Source of the DNA: Longilinea sp964536805
Lineage (GTDB): Bacteria; Chloroflexota; Anaerolineae; Anaerolineales; Anaerolineaceae
Assembly: GCA_964536805.1 (NCBI GenBank)
Contig: CAZHYQ010000003.1
Span: forward strand, 138,017-202,016
Length of the DNA stretch: 64,000 bases
Direction: 5' to 3'
Shown: positions 18,130-26,722 of the stretch, one piece after another
Numbering within the stretch: position 1 is the first letter of the stretch
Layout: the number at the start of each line of letters is the position of its first letter
The notes under the pieces: model-generated
Seen by the model: the letters and a program-made list of their open reading frames with translations, nothing else
Told to the model about the DNA's origin: nothing
Databases searched by the model: none
Made by a program: the position numbers and the translations under genes

Positions 18130-18330
18130 CAGCATCAGGAATGCTCACGAAATGTGGGCTGGCAACCGGCCTGGAGACGGCAGCGGTGCCTCGAGACAAT
18201 AAATCTCGATGCGCGGGAGAAAACTCCCGAAAGATAGTTTCCATTTTTATTTAAGGTTTCGTCTTCAGACTTCCTAAACAACGGCAGTCATTTTCCTCCT
18301 GATGCAACAACCTAAAAAGGAGAAATTGAA
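18130..18330 (+). promoter_or_regulatory. Structured 5' leader, SAM-riboswitch-like candidate
   Basis: About 200 nt of leader between a predicted start site and the 88-residue gene. Helices I can draw: P1 GCATC 18132-18136 with GATGC 18208-18212; P2 GCTCAC 18143-18148 with GTGGGC 18154-18159; then GGCAACC (18161-18167), a P3 that ends in GGTGCC (18185-18190), and a P4 hairpin GAGA/TCTC directly before the P1 3' strand. This order, with GGCAACC and GGTGCC at the P3 base and AUC/GAU at the top of P1, resembles the SAM-I/SAM-IV clan. The P2 kink-turn, the loop pseudoknot and the AAUUCC-like joining strand are not evident. A further 6-bp hairpin CGGGAG/CTCCCG (18214-18229) follows, possibly an expression platform. 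A TTTTCCTCCT tract around 18291-18300 could mask the AAGGAG site before the ATG. Identity is tentative. Confidence 0.4.
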
Positions 18331-18597
18331 ATGACGACACATAATTTCACTGAACGGGGATTGCGACTTACGGCTGTAATCTATGCCACCAACAAGGAAC
18401 TGGTTGAATACGTCCGGAAAAATGGCAAATTACCCAGGCATTTTCGTATGGACGGGATGCCTACTGCGATGAGCGTCACCATAAGACGCCGCGGGGTCGA
18501 TGTGGTTCTTTCCGAATCCGAACAATTGGTATTTGATGCCATCCTCCGTGAGAAACGGCTGCCCTATGGCGGAGCAATTCTTGTCGATGAAGCCTGA
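18331..18597 (+). CDS. Small conserved-looking protein of unknown function
   Basis: An 88-residue soluble protein that I do not recognise. ATG 18331 follows AAAAAGGAG with 7-8 nt spacing. Composition is typical of the surrounding genes, with no signal peptide or membrane helix. The middle is basic (VRKNGKLPRHFRMDG, TIRRRGVDVV) and the C-terminus slightly acidic. It is preceded by a long structured leader with its own promoter and closed by an intrinsic terminator, so it forms a complete single-gene unit, which supports it being real. If the leader is a SAM-responsive element the protein would relate to methionine or SAM metabolism, but nothing in the protein itself shows that. Confidence 0.65.
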   Translation: MTTHNFTERGLRLTAVIYATNKELVEYVRKNGKLPRHFRMDGMPTAMSVTIRRRGVDVVLSESEQLVFDAILREKRLPYGGAILVDEA

Positions 18598-18636
18598 TCC
18601 ATCTTTAGCGCGGATGTAAACCGATTGACAGACAAA

Positions 18637-18668
18637 ATATCCCTTTTCTCGAATGGGAAAAGGGATAT
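18637..18668 (+). terminator. Intrinsic terminator of the 88-residue gene
   Basis: Perfect 12-bp stem ATATCCCTTTTC / GAAAAGGGATAT with an 8-nt loop, followed by CTTATTTTCTATTTTTT. The rest of the gap to 18820 holds nothing I recognise. Confidence 0.75.
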
Positions 18669-18819
18669 CTTATTTTCTATTTTTTGGCACAGGGAAAAGA
18701 AACCTTAATTGGTGATATGGGTAGCCATTACCTATTCGAGAATCAAAGAATTATCCGTGGTTGGACTCGATAGATCGAATGAAGATTGAGAAATCAAAAG
18801 GTATTCCAAACACAGATTT

Positions 18820-19605
18820 TTAGCGATTCTTTTTCAATGAGGAGAGAACCATCCTTTTTAGAATTCGCGAGGTGCCACCATACCTAAAGTAAACGCCGTT
18901 TTTCTGGTTTGTCAGGATTTTTTCAACCAGCCAAACCGCCACCTCGTCAAGCGGGCTTGCGATAATTCCTAAAATGCCTTTTACCTTTTCCCACTCTGCG
19001 GGTTTATCGACATATTGATCTCTGACCATATCGGTAAGCACCATCCCGGGTTGGAGCGAGCCTGTTATTACTTTTGGATGGTTAATTTCCTGGGCAAGAC
19101 ACTTATTAAAATAATGCAAACCAGCCTTTGTCATCCCATATACCGATAAACCATTTACACGATTGGTTTTTCCGTTTGCTCCCAGCCCTTCCACATTGTA
19201 TACCGCGCCATACCCCTGAGCAAGAAATCCCTGCATTGCTACCTTGGTTCCGTACAATTCTCCAAGCATGTTGGTTTCAACCACGGATCTGAGTTCATCT
19301 GCAGGAATCTCCCATGGAAGAGCCTGGCGGTTCGAGATTCCGGCATTATTAATCCAAATATCAATAAGCCCAAATTTTTCGCGGCTTTGCTTCCATAGAT
19401 CCTTTACCTGATCATAAGAGGAGACATCACACGGGAATCCCGCAATGCGTTCGGAAGGACCTTCCTCCGCCAACCGATTAATGGACGCTTTGACAGCATC
19501 TTCTTTGCGTCCACTGATCACAACCTGGCAACCCCTCTTCAGGAATTCACGTCCAAGCGCAAGCCCAATTCCCCGAGTGCTTCCTGTAATCACAACAGTT
19601 TTCAT
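18820..19605 (-). CDS. Short-chain dehydrogenase/reductase, NYC1/NOL-like
   Basis: NAD(P)-dependent SDR of 261 residues. Cofactor motif TGSTRGIG at residues 7-14, NNAG (INNAGIS), and the YxxxK catalytic pair in YGMTK. The strand normally carrying the catalytic serine reads VYNVEGLGANGKT, without the usual serine; an N-x-D/E-G-x-G pattern at this point is what I recall from the chlorophyll b reductase (NYC1/NOL) subgroup. The segment GSLQPGMVLTDMV also fits that subgroup. Since there is no photosynthesis gene here, the substrate is unknown. AGAGGA precedes the ATG. Monocistronic. Confidence 0.85.
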   Translation of the reverse strand: MKTVVITGSTRGIGLALGREFLKRGCQVVISGRKEDAVKASINRLAEEGPSERIAGFPCDVSSYDQVKDLWKQSREKFGLIDIWINNAGISNRQALPWEIPADELRSVVETNMLGELYGTKVAMQGFLAQGYGAVYNVEGLGANGKTNRVNGLSVYGMTKAGLHYFNKCLAQEINHPKVITGSLQPGMVLTDMVRDQYVDKPAEWEKVKGILGIIASPLDEVAVWLVEKILTNQKNGVYFRYGGTSRILKRMVLSSLKKNR

Positions 19606-19756
19606 ATATTTCCTCTAATAGGTCAAATAGCCGTTCACAATTTAGGAGAAGTTTACACCTTTTGCTCATTCCTCATACCAGTTTGCCAAAATGACTTAAT
19701 TGTGTTAAACTTACCGGACTTGGTAAGCAACATTGCAATGAAGTTGCTGCCTTTCC

Positions 19757-19790
19757 GCTTCTGGCACACCTACGGTGATTTACCGGAAGC
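19757..19790 (+). promoter_or_regulatory. Candidate ribosomal-protein leader hairpin (S6 operon)
   Basis: An 8-bp stem GCTTCTGG (19757-19764) / CCGGAAGC (19783-19790) encloses a second stem CACC (19767-19770) / GGTG (19774-19777) with an asymmetric A/T-rich bulge. Its position 28 nt before the rpsF start is that of the known S6:S18-binding autoregulatory leader. I have not matched the full consensus. Confidence 0.4.
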
Positions 19791-19817
19791 TATACCCGTG
19801 GAAAGGAGGTTTTCCGA

Positions 19818-20105
19818 ATGCGTACATATGAGGTTATTCTGATTGTCCACCCAGACCTGGACGAGGCCGCACTGACCGGCGTCGTCGACAAGACAAAGGG
19901 TTGGATCACTGACGCTGGCGGCACTGTTGACAAAGTCGATATGTGGGGAAAGCGGCATCTGGCTTTTTCCATCAAGAAGCAGCGCGATGGTCAATATGTA
20001 ATGATACAGGCTCAACTAGAACCTTCGGCCACAGCCGAATTGGACCGCAATCTGCGGTTCCTTGAGCCCGTAATCCGGTTTATGATTGCCAATAAAGACG
20101 AATAA
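19818..20105 (+). CDS. rpsF: 30S ribosomal protein S6
   Basis: Primary binding partner of S18 on the 30S platform. The start MRTYEVILIVHPDLDE and the internal WGKRHLAFSIKKQRDGQYV segment are diagnostic of S6. Length 95 is standard, without a long acidic C-terminal tail. AAAGGAGG lies 8 nt before ATG, the strongest ribosome-binding site in this part of the window. It heads an rpsF-ssb-rpsR unit; rplI, which often follows rpsR, is not present. Confidence 0.96.
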   Translation: MRTYEVILIVHPDLDEAALTGVVDKTKGWITDAGGTVDKVDMWGKRHLAFSIKKQRDGQYVMIQAQLEPSATAELDRNLRFLEPVIRFMIANKDE

Positions 20106-20145
20106 ACCATTTTTGGCGAGCGTAGTTCGTAATGGAGTAAGCAAC

Positions 20146-20550
20146 ATGAGTCGGGGATTGAACAAGGTCATGATCATTGGACATCTTGGGCGCGATCCCG
20201 AGATGCGGTACACCCCCTCAGGCCGGCCTGTCACTACATTTACTGTTGCCACAAGCCGCACCTGGAATACAGCCGATGGAGAGCGCCACACTGAAACCGA
20301 ATGGTTTAATGTGGTTACATGGGGAAATCTTGCAGAAATTTGCAAACAATACCTCACCAAAGGCCAACAGGTGTACATTGAGGGCCGCCTTCAAACCCGC
20401 CGCTGGGATGATTCCGATGGTGTGAAACACACCAGTGTGGAAATTGTTGCCAACGAAATGATGATCCTGGGCGAACGACGCGACGCCTCTCAAGCTCAAA
20501 GCGGTGAACCGCTGGCGAGCGATGAAATTGAAGATGAGTATCCATTCTAG
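20146..20550 (+). CDS. ssb: Single-stranded DNA-binding protein
   Basis: OB-fold protein that coats single-stranded DNA in replication and repair. MSRGLNKVMIIGHLGRDPE is the typical SSB start, followed by TEWFNVVTWGNLAEIC and YIEGRLQTRRWDD. The C-terminal tip EIEDEYPF is the acidic, aromatic-ending peptide that recruits repair proteins such as RecJ. The linker is short (about 25 residues), giving 134 residues in total. I place the start at ATG 20146, where homology begins; the frame is open further upstream into rpsF but that extension has no SSB-like sequence. It sits between rpsF and rpsR, the conserved bacterial arrangement. Confidence 0.95.
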   Translation: MSRGLNKVMIIGHLGRDPEMRYTPSGRPVTTFTVATSRTWNTADGERHTETEWFNVVTWGNLAEICKQYLTKGQQVYIEGRLQTRRWDDSDGVKHTSVEIVANEMMILGERRDASQAQSGEPLASDEIEDEYPF

Positions 20551-20561
20551 GAGTAAGTACG

Positions 20562-20846
20562 ATGACTGATGACCGCCAGGTTGAGAACGACCAGCAGATG
20601 GGCGGCGGACCACGCCGTTTCACCCCGCGTCCCAAAATCTGCCAGTTCTGCGCCGATAAAAATGCAACCATCGATTACAAAGCAGCCGATATGCTTCGCC
20701 GTTTTGTAACCGAAGAAGGTAAAATCCGCCCTCGCCGCCAGACGGGCACCTGCGCCCGCCATCAACGCGCTTTAGCCCGTGCCATCAAACGCGCTCGCTA
20801 TATTGCGTTGATTTCCTACGTCGGCGAAGCATGGAACGATCGCTAA
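20562..20846 (+). CDS. rpsR: 30S ribosomal protein S18
   Basis: Small-subunit protein that forms a heterodimer with S6. The core segment IDYKAADMLRRFVTEEGKI followed by RRQTGTCARHQRALARAIKRAR is diagnostic. It carries CQFC near residue 27 and a later TCARH, so this is the zinc-binding (C+) form of S18. The N-terminal 20 residues are a charged, glycine-rich extension. It starts 11 nt after ssb. Confidence 0.95.
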   Translation: MTDDRQVENDQQMGGGPRRFTPRPKICQFCADKNATIDYKAADMLRRFVTEEGKIRPRRQTGTCARHQRALARAIKRARYIALISYVGEAWNDR

Positions 20847-20918
20847 TCGATTGACAGACTCGCTTGGGGCATCAGGCTATTGCCTTTTGCCCCTTATTTG
20901 TATTCAAAGGTCGCCCGA

Positions 20919-22211
20919 ATGGCCAAAACTGATTCAACAAAAATTGTCACAAAGAAGCATCAAGCCCGTCTTGACCGCGAAAAAACACAACGCCGGTATA
21001 TCCTGTTGGGAACGATCCTCGTAGCTGTCTTGGTCATCCTGACCATCGGTTACGGCATACTCGATTCGCTTTTTTTGAAGGAAGTCCGCCCGGTTGCCAA
21101 GGTGGATGGACAAGCCATCACCGCCCGCGATTTTGTCGGGCAGGTCCGCTATCAGCGCTATACGCTGGTCAACCAGGTTGTCCAACTCAGCCAGTTTGGC
21201 GAATATTTCCAGCAGAACATCCAGCAAGCAAAAGCCTACCTGGATAATCCGGAATATCTGGGGCAGCAAATACTGGATAGGATGATCAATGATGTGGTAA
21301 TCGCCAAAGAAGCCAAAGCCCGCAATGTAAGCGTAAGCGATGCAGAGCTTGAAAAGGAATTGGAAGCTGGCTTCTCCTATTATCCCGATGGCACATCCAC
21401 GCCGACAGTCACGCCGACAGCCTTTTCCACAGGCACGCCAGGACCGACACAAATGGCATTGGTACCTCCAACAGCCACTCCTGGCCCGACAGACACGCCG
21501 ACGGAACCAGCTGTGCCTGCCACACCAACCATGGCACCCACCGCAACTGCTGCACCTACAGCAACCGCGACAGGCCCAACTGCCACAATTGAACCCACCT
21601 GGACCCCCATCCCGACTCCAACCGAGATCACGTTGGAGGGGTATAAGACGCTTTATAGCGATTACGTGAAACAGTTGACTGCTGTCAATATTTCCGAGAG
21701 AACTTTGCGGAATTTATATCGCGCCAACCTGCTTCAGAAGAAAATGTTTGACCTGATTACCTCTGATATCGCTCCAATTCAGGAACAGGTATGGGCGCGC
21801 CATATCCTTGTCGCTACAGAGGACGAAGCCAAGGCTGTTCTGGACCGGCTGAATAAGGGCGAGAATTGGAATACCATTGCAGCCGAGGTTTCCATTGATT
21901 CCTCCAACGCTACCACTGGCGGTGACCTAGGCTGGTTCCCGCGCGGAATCATGGTCAAAGAATTCGAAGATGCCGCATTTGCTTTGGGCATCGGAGAAAT
22001 CAGCCAACCTGTCAAAACGGACAATGGTTACCACATCATCCAGGTGATCGACCACCAGCAAGACCGGCCTCTGACTGCCTCCATTCTTGATCAGGCCAAG
22101 CAGGCTGCCTGGTCAAAATGGCTGACCGATGTAAAAGCCACCATGAAGATCGAAACATTCGATTTATGGAAAGAAGTCAATCCCACCGAACCGACCGTTC
22201 CGGCTGGATAA
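20919..22211 (+). CDS. Membrane-anchored parvulin-type peptidyl-prolyl isomerase
   Basis: Extracytoplasmic folding factor of the SurA/PrsA type, about 430 residues. After a basic N-terminus, residues about 28-52 (ILLGTILVAVLVILTIGYGILD) form a membrane anchor without a lipobox. A SurA-like N-terminal helical chaperone region follows (VDGQAITARDFVGQVRY). Residues about 165-245 are a Thr/Pro/Ala-rich low-complexity insert, unusual inside this architecture. The PPIase domain contains WARHILVATEDEAKAVL, GGDLGWFPRG and QPVKTDNGYHIIQV. ATG 20919 is chosen because AAAGG lies 8 nt upstream. It follows rpsR in the place often held by rplI and ends at a strong terminator. Confidence 0.88.
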   Translation: MAKTDSTKIVTKKHQARLDREKTQRRYILLGTILVAVLVILTIGYGILDSLFLKEVRPVAKVDGQAITARDFVGQVRYQRYTLVNQVVQLSQFGEYFQQNIQQAKAYLDNPEYLGQQILDRMINDVVIAKEAKARNVSVSDAELEKELEAGFSYYPDGTSTPTVTPTAFSTGTPGPTQMALVPPTATPGPTDTPTEPAVPATPTMAPTATAAPTATATGPTATIEPTWTPIPTPTEITLEGYKTLYSDYVKQLTAVNISERTLRNLYRANLLQKKMFDLITSDIAPIQEQVWARHILVATEDEAKAVLDRLNKGENWNTIAAEVSIDSSNATTGGDLGWFPRGIMVKEFEDAAFALGIGEISQPVKTDNGYHIIQVIDHQQDRPLTASILDQAKQAAWSKWLTDVKATMKIETFDLWKEVNPTEPTVPAG

Positions 22212-22231
22212 ACAATTTCCACCCAGAAAAC

Positions 22232-22263
22232 AAAAAGGAGTTTGGACATCCAAACTCCTTTTT
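22232..22263. terminator. Bidirectional terminator between parvulin gene and smc
   Basis: A 15-bp perfect stem AAAAAGGAGTTTGGA / TCCAAACTCCTTTTT with a 2-nt gap (loop formed by opening the top pairs). T-runs occur on both strands, so it can serve both converging genes. Confidence 0.8.
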
Positions 22264-22281
22264 ATTATTTCTACAATTGAG

Positions 22282-25200
22282 TTACCGGACCATTTCCTCG
22301 CCGACTTCATCCAGGCGCAAACTAATCATCTGGCTGGCCGAATCCCGCCCCATGGTGATGCCGTAAATGACATCGGCAATCTGAACGGTATTGCGGTTAT
22401 GCGTAATCACAATGAATTGAGTGGTCTCGCTGAGCTCACGCAGCAGGTCGCAGAACCGGCCAACATTCGCTTCATCAAGCATTGCGTCCACCTCGTCCAT
22501 TACGCAAAACGGAGTCGGCGATACTTTTAGCAACGAGAAAATCAGCGCCACCGCCGTTAAGCTGCGTTCGCCGCCTGAAAGCAGCGATAATCCCTGCTCA
22601 CGCCGGCCTGGCAGACGCGCCTCAATATCGATGCCCGTTTCAGTGACGTTTTCGGCATCGGTCAGGATCAACCTGGCCGATCCCCCGCCGAATAAGCGTG
22701 TGAACATCTCACGGAATTCTATCGCCACGGCGTCAAAGGTCTTGCGGAATTCGCGCTTCATCAATTCGTCCAACTCGGCGATGACTTCCCGCAAATCCAC
22801 ATCAGCTTTCTTGAGATCCGCTACCTGCCGGGTCAAAAATTCAAAGCGTTCCTTGACGGATCGGAACTCAGCCTGAGCTTCCGGGTTGATCGCCCCCAGG
22901 CGGCGTAACTGGGCGCGCTGCCGGCTAATGGCTTCTTCAATTTCCGGGGATAATTCGCGAACCTTTGGCAATTCCTGCACCATGCCGTCCAAGGGCAGAG
23001 GTGTTTGTCCGACATTTTCGCCGGTATATTCCAGGGCCACCAGGCCAAAATCCTCCTCGATCCTCCGCCGCAACGAATCAATCGATTCGCTAATTCGCGC
23101 CATTTCAAGCTGCGCCTGGGTGGAATACCGGTCTGCCAGCGAGACGCCTTGCTGGACGGCCATCTGATCGCCGAGCAAATCATTGTATTGCTTATCCAAA
23201 GCAGTCAGCGATTTTTCGGCCGGGTCAATTTGGAGCTGCAAAGCTTCCATGGCTTCATTGACCCGGCTCTCCTCCTGGTGAAGTTGATCCTTCTCCAGGT
23301 CCATTTTTTCATGCGCAGTTCGCAATTCCAATTTGCGCTGGAGCAGAGCTCTGTGCAGGTTTCTGCCAGTTTCAAGCGTCAGTTGGTATTCCTCTAGGCG
23401 ACGCGTTGTTTCGCGCAATGCCCGTTCAATGACCGCAGCATTGGTGGTCCAATGGGAAACCTGTTCCTGCGAATCATCCAGGGGTAACCCGGCCAATAGC
23501 CGAGTTAATTCCCGCACCTGATTGCCGGAATTTTCAATTTCTAAACCGGTATGTTTAAGAGTAGATTCGCCCTGTTTATACTCTTCATCTGACCGGCGAA
23601 TTTGATCTTCCAAACTGGTTAATTGGCTTCGTTGGAAATCGCGCTGTTGGCGCGCCTGTTCCTGTTCCAGATTGGCCTGTTGTAAAACCTGGCTGGAAAG
23701 GGTTAATTCTTGCCCAGCCTGGCGAAAAGCCTTGTCCAGCTCCTGGCGTAAATCCCTTTCGCGCACCAGACTTTCATCAAAATTCCGGGTTGCCGCCTGA
23801 GCTTCAGCCAGTTGTTTTTCAGAATCTGACAGAGCATCCTGCAATTCGCGCAATTGACGCGGACGTGCAATTACGCTGGCGCGCGGTTCACGACCTGCCA
23901 CCACACTGCCAATCCCTGAGAAAACCTCGCCTTTCAGGGTAACCACGCGGGCGTTTGGAGGCAAATGAATGGCCAAACGGCGGGCACCAGCCCGACTCCG
24001 TGAAACAAGAACTTGCCCCAACAACAGGCGAATGACCGGGAGGAGTTCAGGCGGTGCTTTCACCAGGTTGCTGGCAACATCCACCAGATCTTCATCTTTC
24101 AGAGTCGATAGATCCTTGGAGGATTTCACCCAATCAATCGGAAGCAGAATCGCGCGGCCGGTTTCGTTGTTCGCCAGGAAGTCGAGGGCTGATTCAGGAT
24201 CGGTGCCAGCATCGACCAGGATGGCATCCAGGTGTTCGCCCAGAGCCCCGGCAATGGCGGCTTCATATTCTGCCGGGACATCCAATAAACCGCTTAATGC
24301 GCGAAAACTGCCATTCAATTTCTTCTGGCTGACAGCCTGCAAAAGAAGACGTGCGCCCTGGTTTAATCCGGCCATTGACTGTTCGGCTTGTTCCAATATG
24401 CCAATCTGCCCAACCAGACGCAAACGCTCCGTTTCAATACGATCGCATTGATCCTGGTGTCGTTTCCGATCATTCTCAATTTCAGCTATGCGCGCTTGTT
24501 GCTGTTGTAATCGGTTTTCTGTTTCCTTACGGTGGTCTTCAGCCAACGCAGAGTCGTTCTTTACCTTTGAAAATTTCGTCTGAGCTTGCTTCAAGGTTGT
24601 TTCAGCATTTTCAATGGTTTTCAACAAAGTGTCACGACTGTGTTGCAGGTTGCCAATTCGGTTTTGCAGCTCATCCTGATGGGCTTTTTGCTGCACCTGT
24701 CGCGTTTCAGCCCCAGCCAGCTGCCGGCGGGCATCACGCAATTTTTGATCAATGGTTTCCCGCTCCTTTTGCCGTTCCTGCAAAGCCTTGCGGGCTGAAT
24801 CAACCTGAGTCCTTGCGTCATCCAACTCGGTTTTCAAACGTTCTTCTTCCAAAACCAATCCATCCAGGCGGTTCTGCCGCGATTTTTCTTCTTCCTCCTG
24901 GCGCGTCAGATCACCCTCCAGGATCGTTCCTTGTTCCACCAGGGCCCGCTTGCGTTCATCCAGCACTGCCAATTCACGGCTTTGCTTTTCCCGCTGGTTG
25001 TGTAATTCGGCGGATTGTACATGCCATGCGTTTAATTGACCTCGCAGTTCCTGCAATTGACTGCGCACAGCATTCAATTTCTGTTCAACGCTTTCCAGTT
25101 TTTCGCGTGCCTGTGACAAACGCGCCTCCTGCGCGCGGGCAGATTCCCGCGCAAGCAGCAGATCGCCCTGGGTGCGGTGCCAGTGGTAACCGTACCATTC

Positions 25201-25887
25201 CCGCAATGAACCACGCAAGTCAGCCGTAATCCGGTCATATTCGTTGGCTCGTTGGGCTTGTTTTTCCAGACTCTTCAAGCGGGGTTCGAGTTCACTGAGA
25301 ATATCCAACACGCGTTCCAGGTTGCGGCGCGTTTGATCCAGCCGGTTGAGCGATTCCTCGCGCCGACTGCGGTAAAGCCCAATGCCGGCTGCTTCCTCAA
25401 AGAAACGGCGGCGCTCGTCGGGTTTTAGCGATAAAGCTGCGTCCACCAGACCCTGCCCGATTATGGTGTAAGTACGCTCCGCCAATCCAGACTGCGCCAG
25501 CAATTCAGAAATCTCCTTCAAGCGTACGCGCTGCCCATTCAACAAATACTCGTTATTGCCATCACGGTAGGCACGCCGGGTAATTTCCACCTCTGAAAAA
25601 TCGATTGGCAGCCAGCCGTCATCATTGTCAAAGGTAATCGCCGCGGAGGCCATGCCAGCACGGGGGCGAAACTCCGAACCTGCAAAGATCATATCTTCCG
25701 TCTTGCGGCCGCGCAGCAGGCTGTAGGATTGCTCCCCCAATACCCAACGCAAGGAATCAGCGATATTTGATTTCCCCGAACCGTTTGGGCCAACAATGGC
25801 GGTAATCCGCCCGGGAAATTCCAGTTGGATTCGGCTGGCGAAGGTTTTGTACCCGTGTAATTCTAATTTCTTAAGCCGAGGTAACAT
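22282..25887 (-). CDS. smc: Chromosome segregation protein SMC
   Basis: Condensin ATPase that organises the chromosome with ScpA and ScpB, 1201 residues. Walker A is GPNGSGKSNI near residue 32, followed by a long coiled coil, a hinge around residues 515-665 (LDAILVDAG to GSVVAGREPR), a second coiled coil, and the C-terminal ATPase half with signature LLSGGERSLTAVAL and Walker B FCVMDEVDAMLDEAN. I use ATG 25887 (MLPRLKKLELHGYK), preceded by AGGAG; the open frame continues 76 codons upstream over the rnc end but that part is unrelated. Last gene of the moaC-moaDE-thrC-like-rnc-smc run. Its partner ScpA is encoded divergently at about 29.2 kb. Confidence 0.96.
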   Translation of the reverse strand: MLPRLKKLELHGYKTFASRIQLEFPGRITAIVGPNGSGKSNIADSLRWVLGEQSYSLLRGRKTEDMIFAGSEFRPRAGMASAAITFDNDDGWLPIDFSEVEITRRAYRDGNNEYLLNGQRVRLKEISELLAQSGLAERTYTIIGQGLVDAALSLKPDERRRFFEEAAGIGLYRSRREESLNRLDQTRRNLERVLDILSELEPRLKSLEKQAQRANEYDRITADLRGSLREWYGYHWHRTQGDLLLARESARAQEARLSQAREKLESVEQKLNAVRSQLQELRGQLNAWHVQSAELHNQREKQSRELAVLDERKRALVEQGTILEGDLTRQEEEEKSRQNRLDGLVLEEERLKTELDDARTQVDSARKALQERQKERETIDQKLRDARRQLAGAETRQVQQKAHQDELQNRIGNLQHSRDTLLKTIENAETTLKQAQTKFSKVKNDSALAEDHRKETENRLQQQQARIAEIENDRKRHQDQCDRIETERLRLVGQIGILEQAEQSMAGLNQGARLLLQAVSQKKLNGSFRALSGLLDVPAEYEAAIAGALGEHLDAILVDAGTDPESALDFLANNETGRAILLPIDWVKSSKDLSTLKDEDLVDVASNLVKAPPELLPVIRLLLGQVLVSRSRAGARRLAIHLPPNARVVTLKGEVFSGIGSVVAGREPRASVIARPRQLRELQDALSDSEKQLAEAQAATRNFDESLVRERDLRQELDKAFRQAGQELTLSSQVLQQANLEQEQARQQRDFQRSQLTSLEDQIRRSDEEYKQGESTLKHTGLEIENSGNQVRELTRLLAGLPLDDSQEQVSHWTTNAAVIERALRETTRRLEEYQLTLETGRNLHRALLQRKLELRTAHEKMDLEKDQLHQEESRVNEAMEALQLQIDPAEKSLTALDKQYNDLLGDQMAVQQGVSLADRYSTQAQLEMARISESIDSLRRRIEEDFGLVALEYTGENVGQTPLPLDGMVQELPKVRELSPEIEEAISRQRAQLRRLGAINPEAQAEFRSVKERFEFLTRQVADLKKADVDLREVIAELDELMKREFRKTFDAVAIEFREMFTRLFGGGSARLILTDAENVTETGIDIEARLPGRREQGLSLLSGGERSLTAVALIFSLLKVSPTPFCVMDEVDAMLDEANVGRFCDLLRELSETTQFIVITHNRNTVQIADVIYGITMGRDSASQMISLRLDEVGEEMVR

Positions 25888-25919
25888 GCAGCTCCTGAAT
25901 TTGCTAAATTTGTCCCGGC

Positions 25920-26711
25920 CTAATCCATCAGCCCTAATTGAATCAATGCATCCTGAGCAGCAACTTTTGCTGCCGCCTGCTTGCTGTGTCCCATTCCGCT
26001 GCCCTTCACCTCGCCGGTGATCAGTACATCCACCGCGAACATTTTCGAATGATCCGGCCCGGTGGCGCTGCGCGTGATGTATTGCGGTGCCGGGAATCCC
26101 TGTGATTGTGCCCATTCTTGCAGCATGCTCTTCGAATCTTCATTTTTTCGATTTGCCAGGATTTCATCCGCTGATGATTCCAAAAGGGGACCGATGAAGC
26201 GCATGACCCCGTCGATGCCGGAATCAAGGTAAATGGCGCCAACCACAGCTTCGAAGGTATCGCATAACAACGCCGGGCGTTCGCGGCCGCCTGCAGCCGT
26301 TTCTCCGCGCCCCAAACGCATGGCGCCGCCCAGATCGATCTGGCGGGCAAACTCGGCCAATTGTTCGGTATGGACAAGGGCCGAGCGCATGCGCGTCAGA
26401 TCGCCTTCATGCATCTCCGGGTAGCGGTTATATAGCCAGGCTCCGACGGTGAAATCCAATACGGCATCGCCTAAAAACTCCAACCGTTCATTATCTTCAA
26501 GAGCCTCTGAATGTTCGTTCAGGTAAGAACGATGAGTTAACGCCCGGCTCAATAAAAGCCAGTCATTAAATTTCAAATTCAGGCGGGCAGCCAGTTCTTG
26601 CGGCGTTTCACGCAGCCCCACCGGATTGGGCAAAAGGTCCACAGGTTCCTCCCGGAACTCAGGGGGCGCCAGCCACCTCAACCTGGTCGGCTCAGGTAGC
26701 TTGCGATCCAT
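25920..26711 (-). CDS. rnc: Ribonuclease III
   Basis: Double-strand-specific endoribonuclease for rRNA and mRNA processing, 263 residues. The signature NERLEFLGDAVLDF is intact, CDTFEAVVGAIYLD gives the second acidic pair, and the C-terminal 75 residues are a dsRNA-binding domain ending HSKQAAAKVAAQDALIQL. The N-terminal 35 residues before the catalytic domain are an extra Pro-rich stretch. Start uncertain: ATG 26711 is used; TTG 26720 is an in-frame alternative. It lies 32 nt upstream of smc, an arrangement common in Gram-positive bacteria too. Confidence 0.94.
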   Translation of the reverse strand: MDRKLPEPTRLRWLAPPEFREEPVDLLPNPVGLRETPQELAARLNLKFNDWLLLSRALTHRSYLNEHSEALEDNERLEFLGDAVLDFTVGAWLYNRYPEMHEGDLTRMRSALVHTEQLAEFARQIDLGGAMRLGRGETAAGGRERPALLCDTFEAVVGAIYLDSGIDGVMRFIGPLLESSADEILANRKNEDSKSMLQEWAQSQGFPAPQYITRSATGPDHSKMFAVDVLITGEVKGSGMGHSKQAAAKVAAQDALIQLGLMD

Positions 26712-26722
26712 CAGTTCCAATA

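Noticed and set aside
24351..25229. Long antisense open frame (292 codons) within smc
   Set aside because: It lies entirely inside the coiled-coil coding region of smc on the other strand; its Pro/Phe/Arg-rich translation mirrors the Glu/Gln/Arg codons of the coiled coil and has no ribosome-binding site.
25888..26115. 76-codon N-terminal extension of SMC
   Set aside because: It overlaps the 3' end of rnc in another frame; SMC homology starts exactly at ATG 25887, which has AGGAG upstream.
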